In this document: positions 44,164 to 52,548 of the stretch, piece after piece | Numbering within the stretch: the first letter of the stretch is position 1 | How the letters are laid out: every line of letters begins with the position of its first letter | Assembly (NCBI RefSeq): GCF_007743815.1 | Contig: NZ_CP036265.1 | Location: 3,304,823-3,368,822, forward strand | DNA: 64,000 nucleotides | Reading direction: 5' to 3' | Source of the DNA: Alienimonas californiensis | Lineage (GTDB): Bacteria; Planctomycetota; Planctomycetia; Planctomycetales; Planctomycetaceae | Program-made: the position numbers and the translations under genes | The notes under the pieces: generated by a model | Seen by the model: the letters and a program-made list of their open reading frames with translations, nothing else | Told to the model about the DNA's origin: nothing | The model's database searches: none

Positions 44164-44234
44164 CGCGGCTTCAGGGGGCGGTGCGAGTCGTTGACAGTAC
44201 GGATCGATCGCAAATGGATCGGGGGGCGAAAACT

Positions 44235-44264
44235 CCCCCGGTGCGGCCGGGACCGCACCGGGGG
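44235..44264 (-). terminator. Intrinsic terminator after the metal lipoprotein gene
   Basis: The perfect 12-bp stem CCCCCGGTGCGG (44235-44246) pairs with CCGCACCGGGGG (44253-44264). On the minus strand it is followed by AGTTTTCG. It separates the lipoprotein gene from the CDF gene. Confidence 0.82.
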
Positions 44265-44287
44265 GCAGGGCTCGCCGTCGGACCGCG

Positions 44288-44839
44288 TCAGTGGTCGTGG
44301 CCCTCGTGGCCTTCGCCGTCGTGATCGTGGTCATGGGCGATGTCGCCGCTGTAGGAGCGACCGTCGATCTTGACCATCAGCTTCGCCGTCTCCCCCTCGT
44401 GATCGAGGTGTTCGGCCAGTTCCGCATCGGAGGAGACGAACCGGGAGGATTTTCCCTCAGGGTCGCCGGCGTCCGGATCGGCGGCGAGCTTGAAGGATTC
44501 GCGGTTTCCGTCGTGGACGACCATCACCGTCACCTCGGCGGCGTCGATCGGAACGGCCGCTTCGACGTGGGCGTCGAGGATGTAGATCGTGACGGTGCCG
44601 GCCGCCTCGTCGTGGATCAGTTCGCCGTGGTACTCCTCGTCGCCCAGTTCGATGAGCCCGCCGCCGTGCAGTCCTTCAGTCGGGTGGGCCCCGTGGTCGT
44701 GGCCGGCGTGGTCGTCGGCGAGGGCCGGCGGGGCGTCGTCCATCGCCAGCGGTTCGTCCTCCTCGGGGGCGCAGCCGACGAACGCGGCGGAAACGGCCAG
44801 CGCGAGGACGGCGGCGAGAGGTTTGGCGGGGGAAATCAT
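44288..44839 (-). CDS. His-rich metal-associated lipoprotein
   Basis: The product is 183 residues. A lipoprotein signal (AVLALAVSAAFVGC) leads into an acidic part and a His cluster DDHAGHDHGAHPTEGLHGGG. A beta-rich domain follows (EVTVMVVHDGNRESFKLAAD), and then an alternating His/Asp tail. The C-terminal stretch LAADPDAGDPEGKSSRFV is repeated as a fossil at 21526-21712. It sits downstream of the RND operon on the same strand and is probably a periplasmic metal buffer or chaperone. No named family was recognised. Confidence 0.72.
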   Translation of the reverse strand: MISPAKPLAAVLALAVSAAFVGCAPEEDEPLAMDDAPPALADDHAGHDHGAHPTEGLHGGGLIELGDEEYHGELIHDEAAGTVTIYILDAHVEAAVPIDAAEVTVMVVHDGNRESFKLAADPDAGDPEGKSSRFVSSDAELAEHLDHEGETAKLMVKIDGRSYSGDIAHDHDHDGEGHEGHDH

Positions 44840-44916
44840 CGGCAGATCCTTGAGGTGCGAAAACAGGGGGGAACGATCTCGCCCGGAGAGGCTCCGGACG
44901 GGACGGGTCGAACGGC

Positions 44917-45162
44917 TCAGTGTCGGTGGGAGGGGTTCGCGCAGAAATCGGCGATGTGGCCGTCCCACCGGCGGTACAGCGCCTGCGCCTGCGAGCCGTT
45001 CCAGGCATCGGCGAGGAGGTTCACGGCCCAGACGACGGGCTGCGGCACGAAGTCCGCAGTCCGTTCGTCGTGCTCGTGGTTGAACGTCACCGCGGTCGTC
45101 GCCGCAAACAGGGCCAGTAGCAGGCCGGCGGCGAGGGCGACGTTTCGCTTGGGCATTCGCAT
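44917..45162 (-). CDS. Small membrane-anchored hypothetical protein
   Basis: The product is 81 residues. One N-terminal hydrophobic segment (VALAAGLLLALFAATTAV) is followed by NHEHDERTADFVPQPVVW and a C-terminal SHRH. The short His/Asp clusters suggest periplasmic metal contacts. It is within the small-protein tail of the first RND operon; no family was recognised. Confidence 0.62.
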   Translation of the reverse strand: MRMPKRNVALAAGLLLALFAATTAVTFNHEHDERTADFVPQPVVWAVNLLADAWNGSQAQALYRRWDGHIADFCANPSHRH

Positions 45163-45228
45163 CGGTGCGGATCTCCGAAGCCGAAGGAATCGCCCGGCAT
45201 TCCTTTCCGGGCGGCGAGCGGGCGGGGG

Positions 45229-45576
45229 TCAGTGGGCGTGGCGGGTTTCAAAGCCGTTCGCCTTCAGCCAGGTCTCCCACTCGTGGGCCTTCTCGTGGGT
45301 CGTCAGGGCGATCTCTCGCCACTCCGGGCAGCGGTGGGAGACGTCCGTGTGGCCGCCGTGGGCGCCGGTCTTCACCTCGCAGCCGAGCTTCTTGAGCGTC
45401 TTGGCGTGCGTCGCCGCCTTCTGGGCGTCCTCGAAGTGGCCGGATTGCCACTTCACGGCCCGGTAGGCGACGATCTCGTCAGCCTTCGCTTCAACCGGCG
45501 ACGCGGCGGGCGCGGACGGGGCGAAGACCGCCAGGGCGAGGGCGGCGGCGAACAGGGGGAACAGTCGACAGGTCAT
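45229..45576 (-). CDS. Secreted hypothetical protein of the first RND operon
   Basis: The product is 115 residues with a clear signal peptide (LFPLFAAALALAVFAPSAPA). The mature part (EIVAYRAVKWQSGHFEDAQK, LKKLGCEVKTGAHGGHTDVS and HEKAHEWETWLKANGFETRH) has scattered His and two Cys. It sits directly downstream of the RND pump, 73 nt from its stop. I recall similar small proteins beside planctomycete RND pumps; a periplasmic metal-linked role is inferred. Confidence 0.7.
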   Translation of the reverse strand: MTCRLFPLFAAALALAVFAPSAPAASPVEAKADEIVAYRAVKWQSGHFEDAQKAATHAKTLKKLGCEVKTGAHGGHTDVSHRCPEWREIALTTHEKAHEWETWLKANGFETRHAH

Positions 45577-45648
45577 TTCAAACTCCTTCTCTCAGGAACA
45601 GGGGGAACGACGGGCGACGGGACGGTCCCGAGGCCCAAGGAAACGCCT

Positions 45649-48600
45649 TCAAGCGTGCTCTTCGGACTCTTCGGTAAGGGCGACGGGCGCGCCGCTCGCG
45701 GAGGCGAGGCGGCGGCCGGCGGGGCGGCCGATCGCCCAGAACAGAGCCGGGCGAACCACGAACTCCGCCGCGGTACTGGTCAGCAGCCCGCCGATGATCA
45801 CGGTGGCGACCGGGTACAGGATCTCCTTGCCCGGCTCGCCGGCGGCGAGGGCCAGCGGAACCAAACCGATGCCGCTGGTCAGGGCGGTCATCAACACCGG
45901 CGCCAGCCGTTCGCGGCCGGCCCGGACGACCATCGACCGCGTCCAGCCCTCGCCCTCGTGCTTCACGAGGTGCAGATAATGGTTCAATAATAAAATGCCG
46001 TTGCGGCTGGCGATGCCGGCTAGGGAGATAAACCCCACCAGCGCGGCCACGGTGAGCGTCTGGTCCGTGATCACCAGCGCGATTACTCCGCCGATGAACG
46101 CCGTCGGCAATGCGGCCATCACCTGCAGGGCGAAGTTCGCCGAACCGAACAGCGTGTAGAGGACCAGGAACACGCCGAATACCGACACCGCCCCCAGCAG
46201 CCCCAGCGTGCGGCTGGCGCTCTGCTGACTCTCGAACTGGCCGCTGAACTCCAGGAAGTAGCCGGGCGGCAGCTCCACGTCGGCGAAGCTGGCCCTCACG
46301 TCCTCGACCGCCTCCACCACGCCCCGACCGCTGACGTTCGCCTGCAACACGATCTGGCGGCGGACGTTCTCCCGGTTGATCGTGTTCGGGCCGCCGCTCT
46401 CGTAGATGCGTGCGACCGATTCCAGCGGAATCTGTCCGCCCTCCGGCGTGGTGAGGGTCAGCCGGCGGAGCGCTTCCAGGTCCTCGCGGAACGGCTCGTC
46501 CAGGCGGACCAGCAGGTCGAACGTCCGCTGACCGACGAGGATCTCCGAAACGACCTCGCCGTTCATGGCCGTCTGGACGAACTCCATCACGTCCGCCGGG
46601 CGGAGGCCGGCCAGCAGCAGGGCGTCGCGGTCCAGTTCGATCCGCAGCTGCGGGATCGTGACCTGCTGTTCGAGCTGCACGTCGACCAGGCCCGGCACGC
46701 CGGACATCGCGGCCTTCAGTTCCTCCCCCTTGCGGCGGAGCACGTCGAGGTCGTCGCCGTACAGCTTGATGCCGATCTGGGCCTTCACCCCGGAGATCAT
46801 GTGCGAAATGAGGTGGCCCAGCGGTCCCTCCACGCTGCCGACGGCGCCGGGCACGTCGGCGACGGCTTCGCGGAGGTCCTCGAGAATTGCTTCCCGCTCG
46901 CGGTCGGACTCCGGGTCGAACTCCACGATCATTTCGCTGATGTTGACGGTCACGGCGTGCTCGTCGAGTTCCGCCCGACCGGTCCGGCGTACCACGGAGG
47001 ACACGCCTTCGACCGCCAGCAGGCTTTTCTCCACTGCGCGGCCGATCTCGTTGCTCGTCTTCAACGAGGTGCCGGGGTCGAGAATCACGTTGACCTGCAT
47101 CGCCCCCTCGTTGAAGGGCGGCAGGAAGTCCCGTTCCAGCGTCGACATCCGCGCCCCGGCGACCGCCACCGCCCCGGCCGTGATCAGCAACACCGGCCAG
47201 GCGAACAGCGTCGCGCCGCGGATCGCCCCGCCGGCGAGCCATTGCAGGCCCCGCAGGAACAGGCCTTCCTCCTCGCCGCCGGAGGTAAACCGGTCCAGCG
47301 CCTCCACGCCGAGCCAGAACGCCGGGGCGGCGGCCAGCGTCCACCACAGCGGGTCCGACGGATGCAGCGCTTCGATATGAAAGATCTCCGCGGCCCGCGG
47401 GGCGATCCAGTAGAAGGTCGCGGCGCTCATCCCCAGCCCCAACAGCGGGGCGACGACGTGCCAGCCCCGGTTCCCGACCAAGAGCAGCGAGCACAGCGCC
47501 GGCGTGACCGTCAGCGAGACCGCCAGCGAGGCCAGGATGCTCACCACGTAAGCGGCCCCCAGCGGGGCGAACAATCGGCCCTCCATGCCCCCCAGGGCGA
47601 ACAGCGGCAGGAACACCAGCACGACGATCGCCGTGCCGAACACGATCGAACTGCGGATCTCCGTGCTGGCCCGGAAGGTGACGACCAGCGGATTCAGCCG
47701 TTCCCCCTCGGGGAGATGCTTGTTCTCCCGGAGCCTTCGAAAAATATTCTCCACGTCGACGATCGCGTCGTCGACGAGTTCTCCAATCGCGACGGCCAGC
47801 CCGCCGAGGGTCATCGTATTAATGCCGAACCCGAACGCGGCGAAGACCAGCGCCGTAACCACGATCGACAGCGGGATCGCCGTCAGGGTGATAAACGTCG
47901 TGCGGAAGTTCAGCAGGAAGGCGAATAAAATTACGACCACCAGCACGCCGCCGTCGGCGAGGGCTTCGACGACGTTTTCAATGCTGCGGTCGATAAAGCT
48001 CCGCTGCGAATAGACCCGCTCCACCCGCACGTCGTCCGGCAGGGAGCGGGCGAGGTCCGCCATCGCGGCGTTGACGGCGTCCGTGACGACCCGGGTGTCG
48101 GCGCCGGGTTGTTTGGCGATCGTTAGAACGACCGCGGGCCCGCCGGTGAACAGCGGGGGGGCGAGGGGCGAGAGGCCGGGCGCCGTTTCATCGTCGCCCC
48201 CGGCCACCGGTCCCTCGCCTGCGACCTCCGTCCGCACGAACGCCGAGCTGTCCCCGCGCTTCACCTGCGCCTCCTCGACGACGTCGGCGACCTGCTCCAG
48301 CGCCACCGAACGGCCGTCGCGGATCGTGACGACGACCTTCCGCAGATCCTCCACCGTGGTGGCCCGACCCAGTCCGCGGACCAGCAACTCCGTCGGCCCG
48401 CGTTCGTCCAGGTAGCCGCCGGTGGCGTTGAGGTTGCTCTCGCCGACGGCCTCCTTCACCTGATCCAGGGTCAGCCCGTAGGCCCGCAGGGCGTCCGGGT
48501 CGACGAGGACCTGAAACTGCTTCCGCCCCCCGCCCATGACGAACACCTGACTGACGCCCGGGATCGTCAACAGGCGCTGGCGGATCACCCAGTCCGAGAG

Positions 48601-49089
48601 CGTCCGCAACTCCAACGGGGCGGTCTGCGGCTCCCCGTCGGCTCCCGGTTCGCTCCAGACGGCGAGCATCAGGATCTGACCCATCACGGAACTGACGGGG
48701 GCCAGCGTCGGCCGGATCCCCTCCTGCATGCTTTCGGCGGCGAGTTGCATCCGCTCCGCGACGACCTGGCGGTCGGTGTAGATGTCCGTGCCCCAGGCGA
48801 AGTCCACCGTGATCACGCTGATGCCCACCGCGCTGGAACTGCGGACGACCTCGACGCCGTTGGCGCCGTTCAGGCTGGTCTCCAGCGGGAAGGTGATGAG
48901 GGCCTCCACCTCCTCCGGCGCCATGCCGGGGGCCTCGGTGATGACCACCACCCGCGGCCGATTCAGGTCCGGGAAGACGTCGATGGTCAGCCCCGCGGTC
49001 CGCCACCCGCCCAGCCCCAGGACCAGCAGCGCCCCCGCCAACACGAGCACGCGGTTGTGCAGGGCGAAGCGGATAATCGCGTTCAGCAT
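45649..49089 (-). CDS. RND heavy-metal efflux pump 1 (CzcA/HME family)
   Basis: The product is 1146 residues, full length for an inner-membrane RND proton/metal antiporter. The start LNAIIRFALHNRVLVLAGAL and TIDVFPDLNRPRVVVITEAP are typical of the HME branch. The TM4 acidic site is GELVDDAIVDVENIF (around residues 437-450). This differs from the DFGxxVD form of pump 2, so it belongs to another HME subgroup. The membrane halves are separated by two large porter loops, and the C-terminal repeat ends with IASRNGILLLNHYLHLVKHE. It would export Zn/Cd/Co- or Cu-type metal via the adaptor encoded upstream. Confidence 0.93.
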   Translation of the reverse strand: MLNAIIRFALHNRVLVLAGALLVLGLGGWRTAGLTIDVFPDLNRPRVVVITEAPGMAPEEVEALITFPLETSLNGANGVEVVRSSSAVGISVITVDFAWGTDIYTDRQVVAERMQLAAESMQEGIRPTLAPVSSVMGQILMLAVWSEPGADGEPQTAPLELRTLSDWVIRQRLLTIPGVSQVFVMGGGRKQFQVLVDPDALRAYGLTLDQVKEAVGESNLNATGGYLDERGPTELLVRGLGRATTVEDLRKVVVTIRDGRSVALEQVADVVEEAQVKRGDSSAFVRTEVAGEGPVAGGDDETAPGLSPLAPPLFTGGPAVVLTIAKQPGADTRVVTDAVNAAMADLARSLPDDVRVERVYSQRSFIDRSIENVVEALADGGVLVVVILFAFLLNFRTTFITLTAIPLSIVVTALVFAAFGFGINTMTLGGLAVAIGELVDDAIVDVENIFRRLRENKHLPEGERLNPLVVTFRASTEIRSSIVFGTAIVVLVFLPLFALGGMEGRLFAPLGAAYVVSILASLAVSLTVTPALCSLLLVGNRGWHVVAPLLGLGMSAATFYWIAPRAAEIFHIEALHPSDPLWWTLAAAPAFWLGVEALDRFTSGGEEEGLFLRGLQWLAGGAIRGATLFAWPVLLITAGAVAVAGARMSTLERDFLPPFNEGAMQVNVILDPGTSLKTSNEIGRAVEKSLLAVEGVSSVVRRTGRAELDEHAVTVNISEMIVEFDPESDREREAILEDLREAVADVPGAVGSVEGPLGHLISHMISGVKAQIGIKLYGDDLDVLRRKGEELKAAMSGVPGLVDVQLEQQVTIPQLRIELDRDALLLAGLRPADVMEFVQTAMNGEVVSEILVGQRTFDLLVRLDEPFREDLEALRRLTLTTPEGGQIPLESVARIYESGGPNTINRENVRRQIVLQANVSGRGVVEAVEDVRASFADVELPPGYFLEFSGQFESQQSASRTLGLLGAVSVFGVFLVLYTLFGSANFALQVMAALPTAFIGGVIALVITDQTLTVAALVGFISLAGIASRNGILLLNHYLHLVKHEGEGWTRSMVVRAGRERLAPVLMTALTSGIGLVPLALAAGEPGKEILYPVATVIIGGLLTSTAAEFVVRPALFWAIGRPAGRRLASASGAPVALTEESEEHA

Positions 49090-49141
49090 CGGACGGACAG
49101 GTTCGGAGGGGCGGGAAAGGAGACCGGGACCGGGCGGAACG

Positions 49142-50611
49142 TCAGTGGTTGTGGCCGGCGTGCGGGTCGATCGCCCCGCCGGCGGCGTTCTTCAGGGCCA
49201 TCTGCAACTGATGGGCGGCGGAGACGGCGACCGACTCCCCCGGCAGCAGCGAGCCGTCGTCCGCGATGACGACCGACTCCGCGTCCCGGTAGACGACGTG
49301 CACCGGCCGGCGCTCGAACGTCGCCCCGTTCTCCACGAATGCGAACCGCTCCGCCCCGGCTTCCGCGACGGCCTCGATCGGCAACACGATCGCCTCCGCG
49401 TACGTCTCCACCGGCACCCGCAGACGCATCCGCTGGCCCGGTTTGTACTTCCAGGTGAGGAACTGCCCGCCGCTCGCCCGATCCCGCCCGTCGCTGACGA
49501 TCTCGTTCGGCAACAGGACGTAGAACGGCACCACGCGCGAATCCGCCCCGACCCGGTTGGCCACGTAGGCGATCTCCAACCCGGTCACCGGATCGGACGC
49601 CCCGGCGAGGTTGTCAGTCGGCAGGGCCGTAACCGGGCGATCCTCCCGGGCCGCGGCGACGACCGCGGCGGCGTCCCGCTCGAACGCCCGGCCCTCCACG
49701 TACAGCAGGGAGAGGTCGCTCAACTCCGCCAGCGGGGCGTTCGCGTCGACCGCGTCCCCCGCGTGGACGTTCAGACGTTCGACCGTCAGCGGCGGGTGCG
49801 CCTGCGACGTCGGTTCCTGCAGGCTGGCCGTCCGGGCCGGCACGGTGGGCGTCGCCTCCCGCACCGCCGGGTCGTGCGCTTCGCCGTGGCCCTCCTCGCT
49901 CGGGTCATGGGGTTCGGGCACGACGATGCGGATCTCCCGCACCAAGTTTCGGTCCGAGGCGATGCGGGCGACCTGCGACTCCTCCAGGCCGTGCAGCAAC
50001 AGGCTCTGCCGCTGGGCTTTGAGGAGCCCTTCGAGTTTTTGCTTCTCGTACTGCCGTTCGAGCACGACCTTCCCGGCGACCACGCCGCGGGAGACGGTCT
50101 GCAGCCGGTCGATCTCCCGCTCCTCCACGTCGAGGGCTTCGAGCGTTTTGAGGTAGTCCGTCTGGGCCTGCACCACGTCCTCGTGGGTCAGCCGCATGAG
50201 GAACAGCGTGTCGCCGGGGCGGACGGCCTGCCCCTCGGTGGCGAACACGTCCGTGACCATGCCGGTCATCGGGGCGGACACCTGCAGGTTCGAACGTCCC
50301 GGCCGCTCCGCGACGACCCCGGGCACGGTGATCGTGCGGTCGAACTCCGTCAGTTCGACCGTCGCCGTCCGCAGCCCGATTGTGCGGCGGGCCTGCTCGG
50401 ACAGGCGGATCACCTCGCCGGCGGCGGCCACGCCGTGATCGTGCCCGGCGTGCGGGTCCTCCGCCGCCTCGACGGGCGTCTCCTCACCGAAGGCCAGGGC
50501 GGACAGTTCCGGGAGCCACCAACCGGCCGACAGCCATAGCGCGACGGCCGCGACCGGGACGGCGGCGATCGCCAACCGCCGGGGTGACAGATTCAGTTTG
50601 CCGAGGCGCAC
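49142..50611 (-). CDS. RND periplasmic adaptor 1
   Basis: The product is 489 residues. One N-terminal membrane anchor (RLAIAAVPVAAVALWLSAGW) is followed by PHAGHDHG, then the barrel-sandwich hybrid (VTVPGVV-type FDRTITVPGVVAERPGRSNL and QVSAPMTGMVTDVFATEGQA). A long alpha-hairpin (ALDVEEREIDRLQTVSRGVV to QRQSLLLHGLEESQVARIAS) follows, then a beta barrel. A His/Glu insert (EPHDPSEEGHGEAHD) lies in its middle and the C-terminus is PHAGHNH. These His clusters frame the adaptor at both ends and suggest direct metal contacts. It precedes pump 1 by 53 nt. Confidence 0.9.
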   Translation of the reverse strand: MRLGKLNLSPRRLAIAAVPVAAVALWLSAGWWLPELSALAFGEETPVEAAEDPHAGHDHGVAAAGEVIRLSEQARRTIGLRTATVELTEFDRTITVPGVVAERPGRSNLQVSAPMTGMVTDVFATEGQAVRPGDTLFLMRLTHEDVVQAQTDYLKTLEALDVEEREIDRLQTVSRGVVAGKVVLERQYEKQKLEGLLKAQRQSLLLHGLEESQVARIASDRNLVREIRIVVPEPHDPSEEGHGEAHDPAVREATPTVPARTASLQEPTSQAHPPLTVERLNVHAGDAVDANAPLAELSDLSLLYVEGRAFERDAAAVVAAAREDRPVTALPTDNLAGASDPVTGLEIAYVANRVGADSRVVPFYVLLPNEIVSDGRDRASGGQFLTWKYKPGQRMRLRVPVETYAEAIVLPIEAVAEAGAERFAFVENGATFERRPVHVVYRDAESVVIADDGSLLPGESVAVSAAHQLQMALKNAAGGAIDPHAGHNH

Positions 50612-50788
50612 GACAGCACCGGGAGAGGGAGGGAGAAAACCCCGCCGCCGACTCGTGCCGTCACGGGACGGCGCGAAGCCGTTCGGACGACCGGGACGTG
50701 CGGGGACCCGGCGTCAGACCGGGAAGAGAAGCGAGGCAGCCGTCAGGCTGCGGAGCCGCCGCGCGAGCGCGGCCGGCGCAGACGTCAG

Positions 50789-51256
50789 TTACAGCAAAAA
50801 GACCCGCGTGCGCAAGCGGTCGCCCGGACCGCTGCGTGCCGCGTCGCGGTGGGACCGACTCCAAGCATCGAGACCGCCCCCGCTGACCCCGCCCGTCAGA
50901 TCCAAGTCCGACAGCGGCCGAAAGCCGACCGGCGCGAGGGCCGGGCACGCCGCCACGGACGCCGTCAGCCAGGAACACTCCGACTCGCCGCACCCCTCGT
51001 GTTGGTGCGGATCGTCTTGGCTCGGATCGTCGTGCTGATGTCCGGCGTCGTTCGACGGGTCGTGGTCGGACCCATGGTGGCTGTGACCGTGATCGTGAGC
51101 CTCGTCGCCGTGTGCGTGTGCGGCGTGGCAAGGAGCCGAAGTCGGTTCCGCTCCGCAACAGGGATCGCCCGCATGGGCGTGATGCATGCAGCACCCCAGC
51201 GCCGCGTGCGACAGCACGGCGGCGAGCGTGACCAGCGGGGTGACGAGGCGGAGCAC
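50789..51256 (-). CDS. Secreted Cys/His-rich protein, first gene of RND operon 1
   Basis: The product is 155 residues. A signal-like N-terminus (LVTPLVTLAAVLSHAALGCC) is followed by CMHHAHAGDPCCGAEP and then a dense His/Asp run (about 45-90) with HGHSHHGSDHD. After that lie ECSWLTASVAACPALAP and the C-terminal TRVFLL. It sits upstream of adaptor 1. Its position and Cys content mirror the 57649-58056 protein upstream of adaptor 2. A periplasmic copper/zinc sink is inferred. Confidence 0.7.
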   Translation of the reverse strand: MLRLVTPLVTLAAVLSHAALGCCMHHAHAGDPCCGAEPTSAPCHAAHAHGDEAHDHGHSHHGSDHDPSNDAGHQHDDPSQDDPHQHEGCGESECSWLTASVAACPALAPVGFRPLSDLDLTGGVSGGGLDAWSRSHRDAARSGPGDRLRTRVFLL

Positions 51257-51388
51257 GGGCGAAGAACGAGCGTTGGGCTTGCCGAGACAGGTTAGCAGAT
51301 CCGCAGCGGCCGGGAACCCACATCGAAAGAATCCGCACGACCCTCACGCTCACTGCCCACCGAGCGCCAGATCTCGGAGGCCAATGCC

Positions 51389-51991
51389 TCACGGATTCTC
51401 TTCCTTCGGCCACGCCTCTCGCAGGATTCGTACGCCGCCCCAGAGAACCACCACGGCGACGACCGCCCCGACGATCAGGTCCGGCCACCGGCTGCCGGTC
51501 CACAGCACCAGCGCGCCCGACAGGATGACCCCGACGTTGGCGATCACGTCGTTGGTCGAGAAAATCCACGACGCCCGCATGTGGACGCCGCCGCCGCGGT
51601 GCTTCGCCAGCAGGGCTAAACAGCTGAGGTTCGCGGCCAGCGCGACCGCCCCGACAGCCATCATCAGCGTGCTGACGGGGTCGCTGCCGGACAGGAACCG
51701 GCGGCCGACCTCCAGCAGCACGCCCGCCCCCAAGACCATCTGAAGCACGCCGCTGAACGTCGCGGCTCGAGACCGCCTCCGGCCCGACCCGCCGACCGCC
51801 CGCAGCGATAGGCCGTAAACGGCCGCGTCCGCGAGCATGTCCAGCGAGTCGGCCAGCAGGGCGGTCGACTCGGCCCACCACCCCAGCCCGGCCTCGGCGA
51901 CGAACATCACTCCGTTGATCGCCAACAGCGTGCGCAGGGTCCGCCGTTCGAGAGTGTCCGCCTGATCGGCGGGGCAGCCGCAATCCGTCAT
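51389..51991 (-). CDS. Short CDF-like cation transporter
   Basis: The product is 200 residues with six hydrophobic helices. It begins MTDCGCPADQADTLERRTLR, a Cys/Asp N-terminus common in this subgroup. Metal-site residues are in ADSLDMLADAAVYG and FSTNDVIANVGVILSG (D-x-x-x-D and N-D-x-x-x-N). It lacks the cytosolic C-terminal domain of CzcD. It is the downstream neighbour of the second RND operon on the same strand and probably supplies metal to the periplasm for the RND pump. Confidence 0.82.
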   Translation of the reverse strand: MTDCGCPADQADTLERRTLRTLLAINGVMFVAEAGLGWWAESTALLADSLDMLADAAVYGLSLRAVGGSGRRRSRAATFSGVLQMVLGAGVLLEVGRRFLSGSDPVSTLMMAVGAVALAANLSCLALLAKHRGGGVHMRASWIFSTNDVIANVGVILSGALVLWTGSRWPDLIVGAVVAVVVLWGGVRILREAWPKEENP

Positions 51992-52185
51992 CTGTGTACC
52001 GTCATCGAAGAGTTCCTCGTAAATCGTCAGCTTGATCTCATTTCGCCGGTGCGTTCATTAGCACGTTTCTCCGCCGGGCGCAGGCGTTCGGGACCGCCAG
52101 GCGACGATGCGGTCCTGCCGACAGGCCGACTCGCCGCGGCGCCCCCTCCCGCCGAGCGCGGGCGCCGGGCGCCGGGCGCGGGGCG

Positions 52186-52545
52186 TCACTCGGTCGGCCG
52201 GGGGGGCTGCTCGCCGTACTTGGCGGCGTAACGGGCGGCGAAGCGGTCGAACCGGTCGGGATCGCACAGGAAGCACTGCGACTCCGGCCGGTCGTGCTCG
52301 GCGCACCAGTCGCCCTTCTCCTTGAAGTCGGCGACCAGCGAGGCGTCGCAGAGGGCGCACTCCCCCTCCGGCACGCCGTGCTCGACGCACCACCAGCCGA
52401 CGTCGGCGTCGTGATCGTGGTCGGCGTCGGCCATCGGGACGGCGGCGGGCGCGTCCGGCGAGTCGTCGGCGCCGCAGCCGGTGAGGGCGAGCGTGGCCCC
52501 GACGCTCAAGACAGCGGCGAGCGGGACGTGGAAACGGAACAGCAT
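52186..52545 (-). CDS. Lipoprotein with two WC-x-x-H...C-x-LC metal-type modules
   Basis: The product is 119 residues. The lipobox TGC is at the end of LAAVLSVGATLALTGCG. Two copies of a compact module follow: WCVEHGVPEGECALCD and WCAEHDRPESQCFLCD (pattern W-C-x-E-H-x-x-P-E-x-x-C-x-L-C-D). The same module is fused to the N-terminal part of adaptor 2 (57528-55861). It begins 3 nt after the stop of pump 2, so it is translationally linked. Cys/His spacing suggests a small metal-binding fold; this is inferred. Confidence 0.78.
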   Translation of the reverse strand: MLFRFHVPLAAVLSVGATLALTGCGADDSPDAPAAVPMADADHDHDADVGWWCVEHGVPEGECALCDASLVADFKEKGDWCAEHDRPESQCFLCDPDRFDRFAARYAAKYGEQPPRPTE

Positions 52546-52548
52546 CGG

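Noticed and set aside
51410..51435. GCAGGATTCG, similar to the tRNA-Arg T-arm, as a possible second attachment site
   Set aside because: Only about 11 nt match and it lies inside an intact CDF gene; this is likely coincidence.
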